Assembly: GCA_030152105.1 (NCBI GenBank)
Contig: JASLIH010000562.1
Span: forward strand, 1-12,949
Direction of reading: 5' to 3'
From: Actinomycetes bacterium
GTDB taxonomy: Bacteria > Actinomycetota > CALGFH01
DNA: 12,949 nucleotides
This document shows positions 6,186 to 12,949 of the stretch, piece by piece; position 1 is the first letter of the stretch, and every line of letters begins with the position of its first letter. A model generated the notes under the pieces. That model was not told the DNA's origin. It was given only the letters and a program-made list of their open reading frames with translations, and did no database searches. Both the position numbers and the translations under genes were made by a program.

Positions 6186-7097
6186 ATGCCAGCCGAACCG
6201 ATGGCCGAGGCCCGCCGGCACCTGGCCGGGCTGGGCCTGCCCGACCGCGACCTCGGCGAGCTGCCCTCCTCGGCCAGGCGGTTCCGCGACGGCGCCCAGT
6301 ACCGGGTCGAGATCCCCTCGGTCGAGGGCCCCGAGCCGTTCCGGGCCGTGCTCGACGCCGCCGCCGAACGCGAGCTGCGGGTCCACCGGATCAGCCAGGG
6401 CAGCGGGATGATGCTCCTCACCGACGACGACATCGCCGAGATGGTCGCCCTCGGCCGCGAGCACGCCGTCGAGGTCTGCCTGTTCGTCGGCCCGCGGGCC
6501 GCCTGGGACATCGGCGTCCAGGCCACCGCCCCGGCCGGCCGGGTCGTGGCCGGCAGCCTGCGCGGCGCCGACCAGCTCGCCTACGCCGTCGAGGACGTCC
6601 TGCGGGGCTGCCGGCTCGGCGTGCGCAGCATCCTGGTCGCCGACACCGGCCAGCTCTGGGTGCTCGGCCAGATGAGGCGCGCCGGCGACCTGCCCGCCGA
6701 CCTCGAGATCAAGATCTCGATCTCGCTGCCGGTGACCAACCCGGCGACGGCCCGGCTGCTCGAGGACCTGGGCGCGACCACCCTCAACCTGCCCATCGAC
6801 CTGACGCTGGCCCAGATCGCCGCCATCCGCCAGGCCGTCGAGCTGCCGCTGGACGTCTACGTCGAGGGCGCGGACGACTTCGGCGGCGCCGTCCGCTACT
6901 ACGAGGCCCCCGACCTGGTCCGGGTCGCGGCCCCGATCCACCTCAAGTTCACCGTCCGCAACGCCCCCGGCATCTACCCCTCCGGCGAGCACCTGGCCGG
7001 CCTGGCCCTGGCCTCGGCCCGCGAGCGGGTCCGCCGGGCCGCCATCGGGCTGGCCATCCTGCGACGTCACTACCCCGAGGCCGTCGCCTCCGTCTGA
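6186..7097 (+). CDS. Unrecognised alpha/beta, probably TIM-barrel-like, protein of a sugar-acid locus
   Basis: A 303-residue soluble protein with no signal peptide or membrane segment. I do not recognise the family with confidence. From about residue 65 it alternates short hydrophobic strands and amphipathic helices (VEVCLFVG, RSILVADTG, EIKISISLPV, TTLNLPI, LPLDVYVEG, DLVRVAAPIHLKFTVRN), as in a (beta/alpha)8 barrel. Conserved-looking polar positions include Lys in EIKIS and LKF, Glu in YVEG and the GIYPSGEHL motif near residue 260. A distant relation to U32-peptidase-like or aldolase-like barrels is possible, but no diagnostic motif is visible. It is divergent from the GntR-dehydratase pair and shares their operators, so it probably acts on the same sugar acid or its 2-keto-3-deoxy product. 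ATG at 6186 was chosen because it fits a leaderless promoter; ATG at 6201 is an alternative. Confidence 0.8.
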   Translation: MPAEPMAEARRHLAGLGLPDRDLGELPSSARRFRDGAQYRVEIPSVEGPEPFRAVLDAAAERELRVHRISQGSGMMLLTDDDIAEMVALGREHAVEVCLFVGPRAAWDIGVQATAPAGRVVAGSLRGADQLAYAVEDVLRGCRLGVRSILVADTGQLWVLGQMRRAGDLPADLEIKISISLPVTNPATARLLEDLGATTLNLPIDLTLAQIAAIRQAVELPLDVYVEGADDFGGAVRYYEAPDLVRVAAPIHLKFTVRNAPGIYPSGEHLAGLALASARERVRRAAIGLAILRRHYPEAVASV

Positions 7098-7129
7098 ACT
7101 CGGCGGCCGGAGTGCAATCGTATTCGTGC

Positions 7130-7135
7130 TAGCCT
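7130..7135 (+). promoter_or_regulatory. Possible -10 element for a leaderless LacI-family regulator transcript
   Basis: TAGCCT fits the TANNNT pattern and its last base is seven positions before the ATG at 7142, so transcription could start at the A of the start codon. No Shine-Dalgarno sequence precedes that ATG. No good -35 box is seen 16-19 bp upstream. Confidence 0.35.
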
Positions 7136-7141
7136 GACCGC

Positions 7142-8239
7142 ATGGCGCTTCGCAACGACGGTCCCGGGCCGGAGCCGGACGACGTGGCCGGGCCAACCCA
7201 GCGGCGTCCCGTCGCGACGATGCGCGACATCGCGGCCGCGGCCGAGGTCTCCCAGAGCACGGTCTCACGGGTCCTCAGCGGCGTGCCGACCAGCGTGCCG
7301 ATCGCCCCCCAGACCCGGGAGCGGGTCCTGCAGGCGTCGCGCCGGCTCGGCTACCGGCCGAACCCCCTGGCCCGCGGGCTTCGCGGAGCCTCGACGAACC
7401 TGATCGGCGCCGTGGTCAGGGATTTCAGCGACCCGTTCTTCGCCGGGGCGATCGAGGCCCTGGTGGTCGAGTCGATGGCCCACGGGTACAACGTGGTCCT
7501 CGGCCATGTCCACGGCCGCCTCGACGAGGCGATCCCCCTGACCTCGGTGCTCGAGACCCGGCACACCGACGCCATCGTCCTGCTCGGCGACCTCCAGGTG
7601 CAGCCGCAGCTGATCGCGGACCTCCGCAACTCGAGCGTGCCCGTGGTGGCCCTGTGGCAGGGGACGAGCCCGATCGAGTTCCCGACGGCGGACACCGACG
7701 ACCGGGCCGGGATCCGGGCCGGGCTCGAGCACCTCGAGTCCCTCGGGCACCGGCGGATCGCCTTCGTGAGCGCCGAGCTGCCGGTCGACTACCGGGTCCG
7801 GGAGGACACCTACGCCGACTTCATGCGGGAGCGGTTCGACGGGGTCCCGTCCGGCTACCTCGAGCGCTGCCCCAACACCCTGGCCGGCGGCGACGCCGCC
7901 CTGCGGCGCCTGCTCGAGCTGCCCGAGCCGCCGACGGCCGTGGCGACCTCGACCGACCTGGTCGCCGTCGGCGTGCTGCACGCGGCCCACAGCCTCGGCG
8001 CCACCGTGCCCGACAAGCTCTCGGTGGTGGGCTACGACGACATCCTGATCGCCAGCCACACGGTGCCCGCGCTCACCACCCTGCGCATGCCGATCTCGGA
8101 GATCGTCAGCCACGCCGTCGCCCGGGCGATCGCCCTGGCCCACGACCAGCATGCCGTGCGCGAGCCGAGCCTCGAGGTGTTCAAGCCCGTCCTGATCGTC
8201 CGGGACTCCACCGCCGCGCCGGCGGCCGGCGGCGGCTGA
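7142..8239 (+). CDS. LacI family transcriptional regulator
   Basis: A 365-residue regulator. The helix-turn-helix is at residues 27-46 (MRDIAAAAEVSQSTVSRVLS), then YRPNPLARGLRG as the hinge region (about 71-82) and a periplasmic-binding-protein-like sensor domain with DFSDPFF (94-100), GHRRIAFVS (202-210), the late VGYDD (296-300) and TTLRMPISEI. It presumably binds a sugar and controls a nearby uptake locus. The 26 residues before the helix-turn-helix are longer than usual; an ATG at 7220 is an alternative start, but neither has a ribosome site, and the TAGCCT element favours 7142. It follows the unknown gene by 44 bp and converges on the GH127 gene with an 18-bp gap. Its likely target is the importer-GH127 operon, whose promoter is outside the window. 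Confidence 0.93.
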   Translation: MALRNDGPGPEPDDVAGPTQRRPVATMRDIAAAAEVSQSTVSRVLSGVPTSVPIAPQTRERVLQASRRLGYRPNPLARGLRGASTNLIGAVVRDFSDPFFAGAIEALVVESMAHGYNVVLGHVHGRLDEAIPLTSVLETRHTDAIVLLGDLQVQPQLIADLRNSSVPVVALWQGTSPIEFPTADTDDRAGIRAGLEHLESLGHRRIAFVSAELPVDYRVREDTYADFMRERFDGVPSGYLERCPNTLAGGDAALRRLLELPEPPTAVATSTDLVAVGVLHAAHSLGATVPDKLSVVGYDDILIASHTVPALTTLRMPISEIVSHAVARAIALAHDQHAVREPSLEVFKPVLIVRDSTAAPAAGGG

Positions 8240-8257
8240 CCCGCCCGGGCGTACCGG

Positions 8258-10138
8258 TCAGCGGGGGATCCACACACGCATCGCCGCCGCCCCGCGGTTG
8301 GCCCACGCGAAGTACGGGATCGCGCCGGCGGTCAGGCCGGCCCCGTCGGCGCCGGTCGCCCGCCGGCGGACCACCGGAGCCGTGATCCCGACCACGCCGG
8401 GGCCGATGTCCGGGCGGGGCCCGGCGACCGGCTCCCGCCGGGGGTCCCAGCACAGCTCCTCGAGCTCGCTCCCCGGCGGCAGGTCGGCCGACTCGAGGCA
8501 GTAGACGAGCGGGCCGCGCTCGACGGCGACGCAGCCGCGCACGGCGTCGACCCGGGGATCGGGCTCGACCACGCGGACCTCCAGGTCCAGCTCGAGGACG
8601 ACCTCCTCCCCCGCCTTCCAGGCCCGGGACAGCTCGGCCGTGCCCTGGCCGGCCACCAGCGGCGTGGTCCCGCCCGGTCCCGAGAGGGTCCCCGAGCGGC
8701 ACCATCCCGGCACCCGCAGCGACAGGGTCCAGGGATGGGACGGCGCCTCCACGACCCGGACCGTGACCCGGCCCTGCCAGGGATAGCCGGTACGGACCGA
8801 CAGCCGGACGGGCCCGCCGGCCAGGTCGGCCTGGAGGTCCGCCGAGGCGTACTGGTGGAGCTGGACGCCGGTGTCGTCGCTGCTGGCCAGGTACTGCTGC
8901 CAGGAGCTCAGCAGCCGCATCAGGTTGGGCGGGCAGCAGGCGCAGGGATACCAGGAGGCGCGGGCGCCCTGGCCGGGCGGCTCGGCGGCGCGGCGGGTCC
9001 GCCGCTGCAGCGGGTTGACGTAGAAGAACCGGGTGCCGCCCAGCGAGAGGCCCGGCAGGACGCCGTTGTACATGGCCCGCTCGATGGCGTCCCCGTAGGC
9101 CGCCGCACCGGTGGCCAGCAGCAGCCGCCAGCCGAGCATGACGCCGGCGATCGAGGCGCAGGTCTCGGCGTACGCCCGGTCGGGGGGCAGCTCGAAGGGG
9201 TCGCCGAAGGACTCGTCACGGTGCCGGCTGCCCATCCCGCCGGTCAGGTAGGTGCGGGTGCGGACCAGGTCGCGCCACCGGCGCTGGACCGCGTCGAGCA
9301 GGCCGTCGTCGCCGAGCTCGACGGCCACGTCGACGGCGCCGCAGTCGAGGTAGAGCTGCCGGACGGCGTGGCCGGCGACGGTCGCGGCCTCCCGGACCGG
9401 CTGGTGGTCCTGCCAGTAGGCCGCGCCGAAGCGCCCGTCGCCGAGCAGCCCATGGCCCCGCAGGTCCAGCATCCTGGCCGCCAGGGCCAGGTAGCGCCGG
9501 TCACCGGTGACCCGGGTCAGCTCGACCAGGCCCATCTCGATGCCGGGATGCCCGTCGACCCCCTCGCGCCCGCCGGGCCCGAGCTCCTGGTCGATCTGGT
9601 CGGCGGCCCGGACCGCGACCGCCAGGAGCCGGTCGTCGTCGAGGGCGCGGTGCCAGGCGACCGCCGCCTGGATCAGGTGGCCGATGCAGTAGAGCTCGTG
9701 GCCCCAGGCGAGGTCCTGGTACGGGACGCCGTCACCGACGACCTGGACGTAGCTGTTGAGGTAGCCGTCGGGCCGCTGGGCCGCCGCCACCAGCCCGATC
9801 GCCTGGTCGGCGGCCGCCGCCAGGCCGGGGTCGGGGGCGCGGCCGAGCTCCCAGGCCACCGCCTCGAGCCACTTGTAGACGTCGGAGTCCAGGAACGGGA
9901 AGGTCGCGCCCGAGGTGTCGGCACGGGCCCGGTAGTGGCCGTCGCCGCCGGCCGCCAGCCGCAGGTTGTCCAGCGTCCCGGAGCGCTCCAGCTGGTCGAA
10001 GCCGTGCGGGATCGTCTGTCGGCGGTTGGTCCGCTGGCGTTCGGCCAGGAACCCGCCGACGATCGCGGCCCCCGAGGGAGCGAGCGCCCGGCGCCGGGCC
10101 GGCGCCGTCTCGGTGACCCGCCTGGCGTCGGTGGTCAT
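8258..10138 (-). CDS. GH127 beta-L-arabinofuranosidase, predicted cytoplasmic
   Basis: A 626-residue glycoside hydrolase, close to the about 658 residues of Bifidobacterium HypBA1. The zinc-cysteine active site is intact by motif: Glu309 in RDESFG (acid/base), Glu325 and Cys327 in YAETCASIAG, and the CCPPN motif with nucleophile Cys401 and zinc ligand Cys402. The 16-residue Glu-Glu spacing equals that of HypBA1 (Glu322/Glu338). An all-helical (alpha/alpha)6 barrel (about 40-420) is followed by beta-rich domains. The family cleaves terminal beta-L-arabinofuranosyl residues, for example from hydroxyproline-rich plant glycoproteins. There is no signal peptide, so the substrate must be imported, matching the upstream ABC genes. 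The ATG at 10138 overlaps the permease stop as ATGA, implying translational coupling. The frame continues open far upstream, but that part is the permease gene read in another frame. Specificity within GH127 is not certain. Confidence 0.93.
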   Translation of the reverse strand: MTTDARRVTETAPARRRALAPSGAAIVGGFLAERQRTNRRQTIPHGFDQLERSGTLDNLRLAAGGDGHYRARADTSGATFPFLDSDVYKWLEAVAWELGRAPDPGLAAAADQAIGLVAAAQRPDGYLNSYVQVVGDGVPYQDLAWGHELYCIGHLIQAAVAWHRALDDDRLLAVAVRAADQIDQELGPGGREGVDGHPGIEMGLVELTRVTGDRRYLALAARMLDLRGHGLLGDGRFGAAYWQDHQPVREAATVAGHAVRQLYLDCGAVDVAVELGDDGLLDAVQRRWRDLVRTRTYLTGGMGSRHRDESFGDPFELPPDRAYAETCASIAGVMLGWRLLLATGAAAYGDAIERAMYNGVLPGLSLGGTRFFYVNPLQRRTRRAAEPPGQGARASWYPCACCPPNLMRLLSSWQQYLASSDDTGVQLHQYASADLQADLAGGPVRLSVRTGYPWQGRVTVRVVEAPSHPWTLSLRVPGWCRSGTLSGPGGTTPLVAGQGTAELSRAWKAGEEVVLELDLEVRVVEPDPRVDAVRGCVAVERGPLVYCLESADLPPGSELEELCWDPRREPVAGPRPDIGPGVVGITAPVVRRRATGADGAGLTAGAIPYFAWANRGAAAMRVWIPR

Positions 10139-11025
10139 TTCACCGCCCCCGTCATCAGGCCGGACACGTAGTACCGCTGCAGCAGCAGGTAGACGAGCAC
10201 GCAGGGGATGACCGAGATGGTGATGCCGGCCTGCAGCATCCCCCAGTCCGTCCCGCCGAGGCTGGTCTCGGTCCGGGCCGCGGCCAGGATCAGCGGCAGG
10301 GTGAAGCTCGATCCCTTGCTCATCATCACCAGGGCGCCGAGGAACTCGTTCCACGACATGATGAAGGCGAACAGGGCCACGGTGACGATCGCCGGCACCG
10401 TGGACGGGACCAGGACCCTGACCAGGACCTGCAGGGAGGACGCGCCGTCCACGATCGCCGCCTCCTCCAGCTCCCGGGGGACGGCGCTGAGGCTGTTGCG
10501 CAGGACATAGAGGCTGAAGGGCAGCTGGATGGCGGTGTGCAGGATGGCCAGGCCGACCAGGGTGCTGGTCAGCCCGACGCGGGCGAACATCAGGAACATC
10601 GGGGTCAGCAGGGCCTGGTAGGGGACGATCAGCGCCAGCAGCAGGACGACGAAGATGACCTCCTTGCCGGGGATCCGGAACCGGGCCAGCGCGTAGGCGG
10701 CGGGCACGGTCAGCAGCAGCGTGAACGCGATCGCCAGCAGCGCCGTGCCAAGGCTGTTGAACAGGTAGGTGGGCAGGCCCTGCTGGTAGGTCCAGAGCCG
10801 CTGGTAGCTGTCGAGGCTCAGCGAGTGCGGCAGGTAGGTCGGCGGCGAGGCGGCCGCCTCGGCGGTTGGCTTCACCGAGGCGAGCACGGACACGACCAGC
10901 GGCAGGAGCATGACCGTGGAGATGGCGATGCACAGGGCGCCGATCAGGTAGCCGGTGCGGCCGGCGCGTGTGTGGGTGCGCACGCCGACGGGCCGGGCCC
11001 GGCGCCGCTCCAGGGTCGCGGTCAC
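10135..11025 (-). CDS. Carbohydrate ABC transporter permease, CUT1 MalG-type
   Basis: A 296-residue inner-membrane protein with about six hydrophobic segments (near 25-50, 88-113, 122-145, 150-175, 205-232 and 262-284). The EAA loop EEAAIVDGASSLQVLVRVLVPS (187-208) contacts the ATPase and is of the MalG/AraQ type, as is the C-terminal ..YYVSGLMTGAVK end that is typical of the family. The GTG at 11025 overlaps the stop of the partner permease as GTGA; the longer open frame to 11457 is antisense-like noise from the neighbour. Its own stop overlaps the GH127 ATG. Partner permease at 11022-11918, binding protein at 11922. No ATPase gene is present in the cluster seen. Confidence 0.94.
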   Translation of the reverse strand: MTATLERRRARPVGVRTHTRAGRTGYLIGALCIAISTVMLLPLVVSVLASVKPTAEAAASPPTYLPHSLSLDSYQRLWTYQQGLPTYLFNSLGTALLAIAFTLLLTVPAAYALARFRIPGKEVIFVVLLLALIVPYQALLTPMFLMFARVGLTSTLVGLAILHTAIQLPFSLYVLRNSLSAVPRELEEAAIVDGASSLQVLVRVLVPSTVPAIVTVALFAFIMSWNEFLGALVMMSKGSSFTLPLILAAARTETSLGGTDWGMLQAGITISVIPCVLVYLLLQRYYVSGLMTGAVK

Positions 11026-11918
11026 GCGTGGCTCCGGCGGGTGAGCAGCAGCTGCACGACCGTGAAGGCCAGGATGGTCAGGGCAAGGATCATCGAGAGG
11101 GCCGCGCCGTAGCCGAGCCGCAGGTACGGGAAGGAGTTCAGGTACACGTAGAAGACCGAGGTCGCGGTCTCGTTCTGCGGCTGCCCGGCGGTCATGATGT
11201 AGAACTGGTCGAAGGCGAGCAGTGAGCCGATGATGCTCACCAGGGTCACCAGCAGCACCGTGCGCAGGGTCAAGGGCAGGATCACCCGGGTGACCCGCTG
11301 CCAGTAGCTGGCCCCGTCGACCAGGCTCGCCTCGGTGATCTCGGTCGGGATGGCCTGGATGGCGCCAACGAACAGGATCATCCCGAACCCGATGACCTTC
11401 CAGGTCACCGACGCGATGATGGCCAGGTTCGAAAGGTCGGCGTCGACCCCCAGCCACAGCACCGGCTTGGAGATCAGCCCCAGGTCGAGCAGGACCCGGT
11501 TGACCAGGCCGAAGTCGGTGCTGAAGAGCCAGTACCAGAGCAGGCTCGACACCCCGAGGCCGATCACCACCGGGATGAACACGGTCGTCCGGGTGAACCT
11601 GCGCAGCCGCGAGGGCTGGGAGGCCAGCAGGGCCAGCAGGTAGCCGCCGACGATCAGGATCGGCGTGATCATCGCGGTGTACTTCAGGGTGAAGAGGAAC
11701 GACACCCAGTACTGCCGGTCGGCGAAGGCCCGCTGGTAGTTGCCGAGGCCGACAGAGCGGGGCGGGGTGATCAGCGACCAGTCGTGGAACGACATCCAGA
11801 TCATCTGGCCCAGCGGGTAGACGGTGAACGCCAGGACGAAGAGGAGCGCCGGGGCCAGGTAGGCCATCCCGACCAGACGGCTTCGCGGGCCCCGGGGCAA
11901 GGCGGTCCTCCAGGTCAC
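11022..11918 (-). CDS. Carbohydrate ABC transporter permease, CUT1 MalF-type
   Basis: A protein of about 298 residues with six predicted membrane segments (near 15-37, 77-103, 110-130, 164-186, 207-232 and 266-290). The EAA loop TEASLVDGASYWQRVTRVILPLT lies at about 193-215. The early segments, FTVYPLGQMIWMSFHDW and the GLGNY motif, are typical of sugar permeases of the UgpA/MalF group. It follows the solute-binding protein by three bases. The start is ambiguous: the GTG at 11918 has no ribosome site, while an in-frame TTG at 11900 has GGAGG six bases upstream, giving a 292-residue protein. The longer frame is listed; the TTG may be the real start. Its last bases overlap the next permease. 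Confidence 0.93.
   Translation of the reverse strand: MTWRTALPRGPRSRLVGMAYLAPALLFVLAFTVYPLGQMIWMSFHDWSLITPPRSVGLGNYQRAFADRQYWVSFLFTLKYTAMITPILIVGGYLLALLASQPSRLRRFTRTTVFIPVVIGLGVSSLLWYWLFSTDFGLVNRVLLDLGLISKPVLWLGVDADLSNLAIIASVTWKVIGFGMILFVGAIQAIPTEITEASLVDGASYWQRVTRVILPLTLRTVLLVTLVSIIGSLLAFDQFYIMTAGQPQNETATSVFYVYLNSFPYLRLGYGAALSMILALTILAFTVVQLLLTRRSHA
11907..11911 (-). promoter_or_regulatory. Ribosome site supporting an alternative TTG start for the MalF-type permease
   Basis: GGAGG on the minus strand lies six bases before the in-frame TTG at 11900, inside the first codons of the longer frame. It argues for starting there instead of at the GTG at 11918. Confidence 0.4.
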
Positions 11919-11921
11919 GGA

Positions 11922-12949
11922 CTACTGGCCGGCGATGCTCTTCATCGCCGCCTTGGCGTCGGCGATGACGGTGTCGAGGTTGTCGTCACTGTAGTAGGCA
12001 CGCTGGAGCATCTTCAGCCAGGGGCCCTGGGGCGAGTTGATCTGCTCGAAGAAGGTCAGCGTGTAGGGCGTGCGGCCGACGTCCAGGGCCTTGGCCACGT
12101 CCTGGACCAGCGGCTCGGCCTCGAAGTACCTGTTCTCGACCATGTCGGAGCGGGTGGTCAGGTTGAGGGCCTTGGCGTACACCTCGACCTGCACCTCGTC
12201 CGAGAGCAGGAACTTCATGTAGTTGACGGCGTCGTCCACCCGGTCGCTGCCCTTCGGCACCACCACCAGGTCGCCGCCGATGAAGGAGGCCGAGGAGTTG
12301 GGCGCCATCCCGGGCAGCAGGGCGATGCCGAAGTCCATCTTCGGGTTCTGCTGGCGGGCGAGCGTGATGTTGAAGTTGCCTGTGCCCATCATGCCGACCT
12401 TGCCGGACCCGAACTGCAGGTGGAACGTCTCGCCGTTCTCGGTCCGGTCGCCCTCGTGGACGTTGCCGGCGTTGACCATGTCGCGGGTCCACTGGAGGAC
12501 CTGCTTGACCCCGTCGCCGACCAGCGGCTCGTCGCCCGGACCGGCCGCCTCGATCTTGGCCCCCGAGGCCCACATCAGCGGCCCGACGGTGAAGATGTTG
12601 CAGCCGGCGCAGTTGCCCGGCAGGTAGTAGCCCTTGATGTCGCCGCCGAGGGCGGTGATCTTGTCGGCGTAGGCGCGCACCTCGGCCAGGCTGGTGGGCG
12701 GCTTGTCGGGGTCGAGCCCGGCCTTCTTGAAGAGATCCTTGTTGTAGAAGAGCGCCGACACGTCGGCGTACAGCGGCACCCCGTAGAGCCGGTTCTCGAA
12801 GGTGGCGACCGTCATGTGCCCCTTGCTGGCCGTCTTGAGCTCCGGCCAGGAGCTGATGCGGTCGGTGAGGTCGACGAGCTGCTGCGCCTTCTCGAACTGG
12901 GGAGCGTAGATGAGGTCCATGCCCATCAGGTCGGGCACCTCGCCGGACG
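11922..12949 (-). CDS. Extracellular solute-binding protein family 1 (CUT1), N-terminus missing at right edge
   Basis: The 341 C-terminal residues are present; the frame stays open to base 12949, so the signal peptide and first residues lie outside the window. Features of family 1 sugar-binding proteins are GEVPDLMGMD near the visible start, the LYGVPLYADVSALFYNKDLFKKAGLD segment (reads as the classic YGVP...YNKD.F..AG motif), FGSGKVGMMGTGNF, and FIGGDLVVVPKGSDRVDDAVNYMKFLLSDE. The family captures oligosaccharides or sugar derivatives outside the cell and delivers them to the two permeases encoded immediately downstream. NCAGCN near the first third carries two cysteines four residues apart, unusual for this family and possibly a disulfide. 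With GH127 at the operon end, arabinofuranosyl oligosaccharides are a plausible ligand (inference). Confidence 0.92.
   Translation of the reverse strand, partial: SGEVPDLMGMDLIYAPQFEKAQQLVDLTDRISSWPELKTASKGHMTVATFENRLYGVPLYADVSALFYNKDLFKKAGLDPDKPPTSLAEVRAYADKITALGGDIKGYYLPGNCAGCNIFTVGPLMWASGAKIEAAGPGDEPLVGDGVKQVLQWTRDMVNAGNVHEGDRTENGETFHLQFGSGKVGMMGTGNFNITLARQQNPKMDFGIALLPGMAPNSSASFIGGDLVVVPKGSDRVDDAVNYMKFLLSDEVQVEVYAKALNLTTRSDMVENRYFEAEPLVQDVAKALDVGRTPYTLTFFEQINSPQGPWLKMLQRAYYSDDNLDTVIADAKAAMKSIAGQ

Noticed and set aside
6703..6720. Inverted repeat TCGAGATC-AA-GATCTCGA
   Set aside because: It lies inside the unknown protein gene, encodes the hydrophobic strand LEIKIS, and has a two-base loop. 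Repeated GAG-ATC and AAG-ATC codons explain it; no regulatory role is supported.
7111..7131. Possible LacI operator around GTGCAATCGTATTCGTGC
   Set aside because: The half-sites match at only a few positions around the central CG, too weak compared with typical LacI-family operators.
8242..8251. Palindrome CGCCCGGGCG in the 18-bp gap between LacI and GH127 stops
   Set aside because: It has no loop and no U-run, so it does not look like a terminator; short GC palindromes are frequent in this composition.
10139..10933. Upstream extension of the GH127 frame by 265 codons
   Set aside because: This stretch is the MalG-type permease gene in another frame. The ATG at 10138 with the ATGA overlap and the start of family similarity define the true GH127 start.

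Overview
The window is about 12.9 kb of very GC-rich, tightly packed DNA (roughly 70% G+C by eye). Coding regions use strong G/C third positions and GTG/TTG starts. Regulators are ROK, GntR/FCD and LacI, and there is a twin-arginine lipoprotein. This fits a soil-type actinobacterium (Actinomycetota); species and lineage cannot be read from the sequence. No RNA genes, mobile elements, CRISPR arrays or gene-free stretches over 300 bases were seen.

Everything readable is carbohydrate uptake, processing and regulation, in three modules. Left module (1-4155): an operon on the minus strand encodes a Gfo/Idh/MocA sugar oxidoreductase, a secreted aldose 1-epimerase (galM) and the start of a Tat-exported sugar-binding lipoprotein that runs off the left edge. 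A ROK-family repressor is divergent from it, and an imperfect XylR-like operator lies over the operon promoter. Middle module (4082-7097): a GntR/FCD regulator and an enolase-superfamily sugar-acid dehydratase form a minus-strand pair. They are divergent from an unrecognised alpha/beta (TIM-barrel-like) protein. The short region between carries a perfect 15-bp palindrome and a degenerate second copy. Right module (7142-12949): a LacI-family regulator, then, on the opposite strand, a CUT1-type ABC importer (solute-binding protein, two permeases, no ATPase) ending in a GH127 beta-L-arabinofuranosidase, with 4-nt start/stop overlaps between the last three genes.

A working model (inference) is that an arabinofuranoside-containing oligosaccharide enters by the CUT1 importer and GH127 releases L-arabinose inside the cell. 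The Gfo/Idh/MocA enzyme could oxidise a free sugar and the enolase-superfamily enzyme dehydrate the resulting sugar acid. The unknown protein may act on the dehydrated product. The three modules have regulators of three families and need not all serve one substrate.

The most interesting items are the unrecognised protein at 6186-7097 with its palindrome-controlled divergent promoter, the ROK operator over a near-ideal promoter, and several regulatory-region genes that look leaderless.
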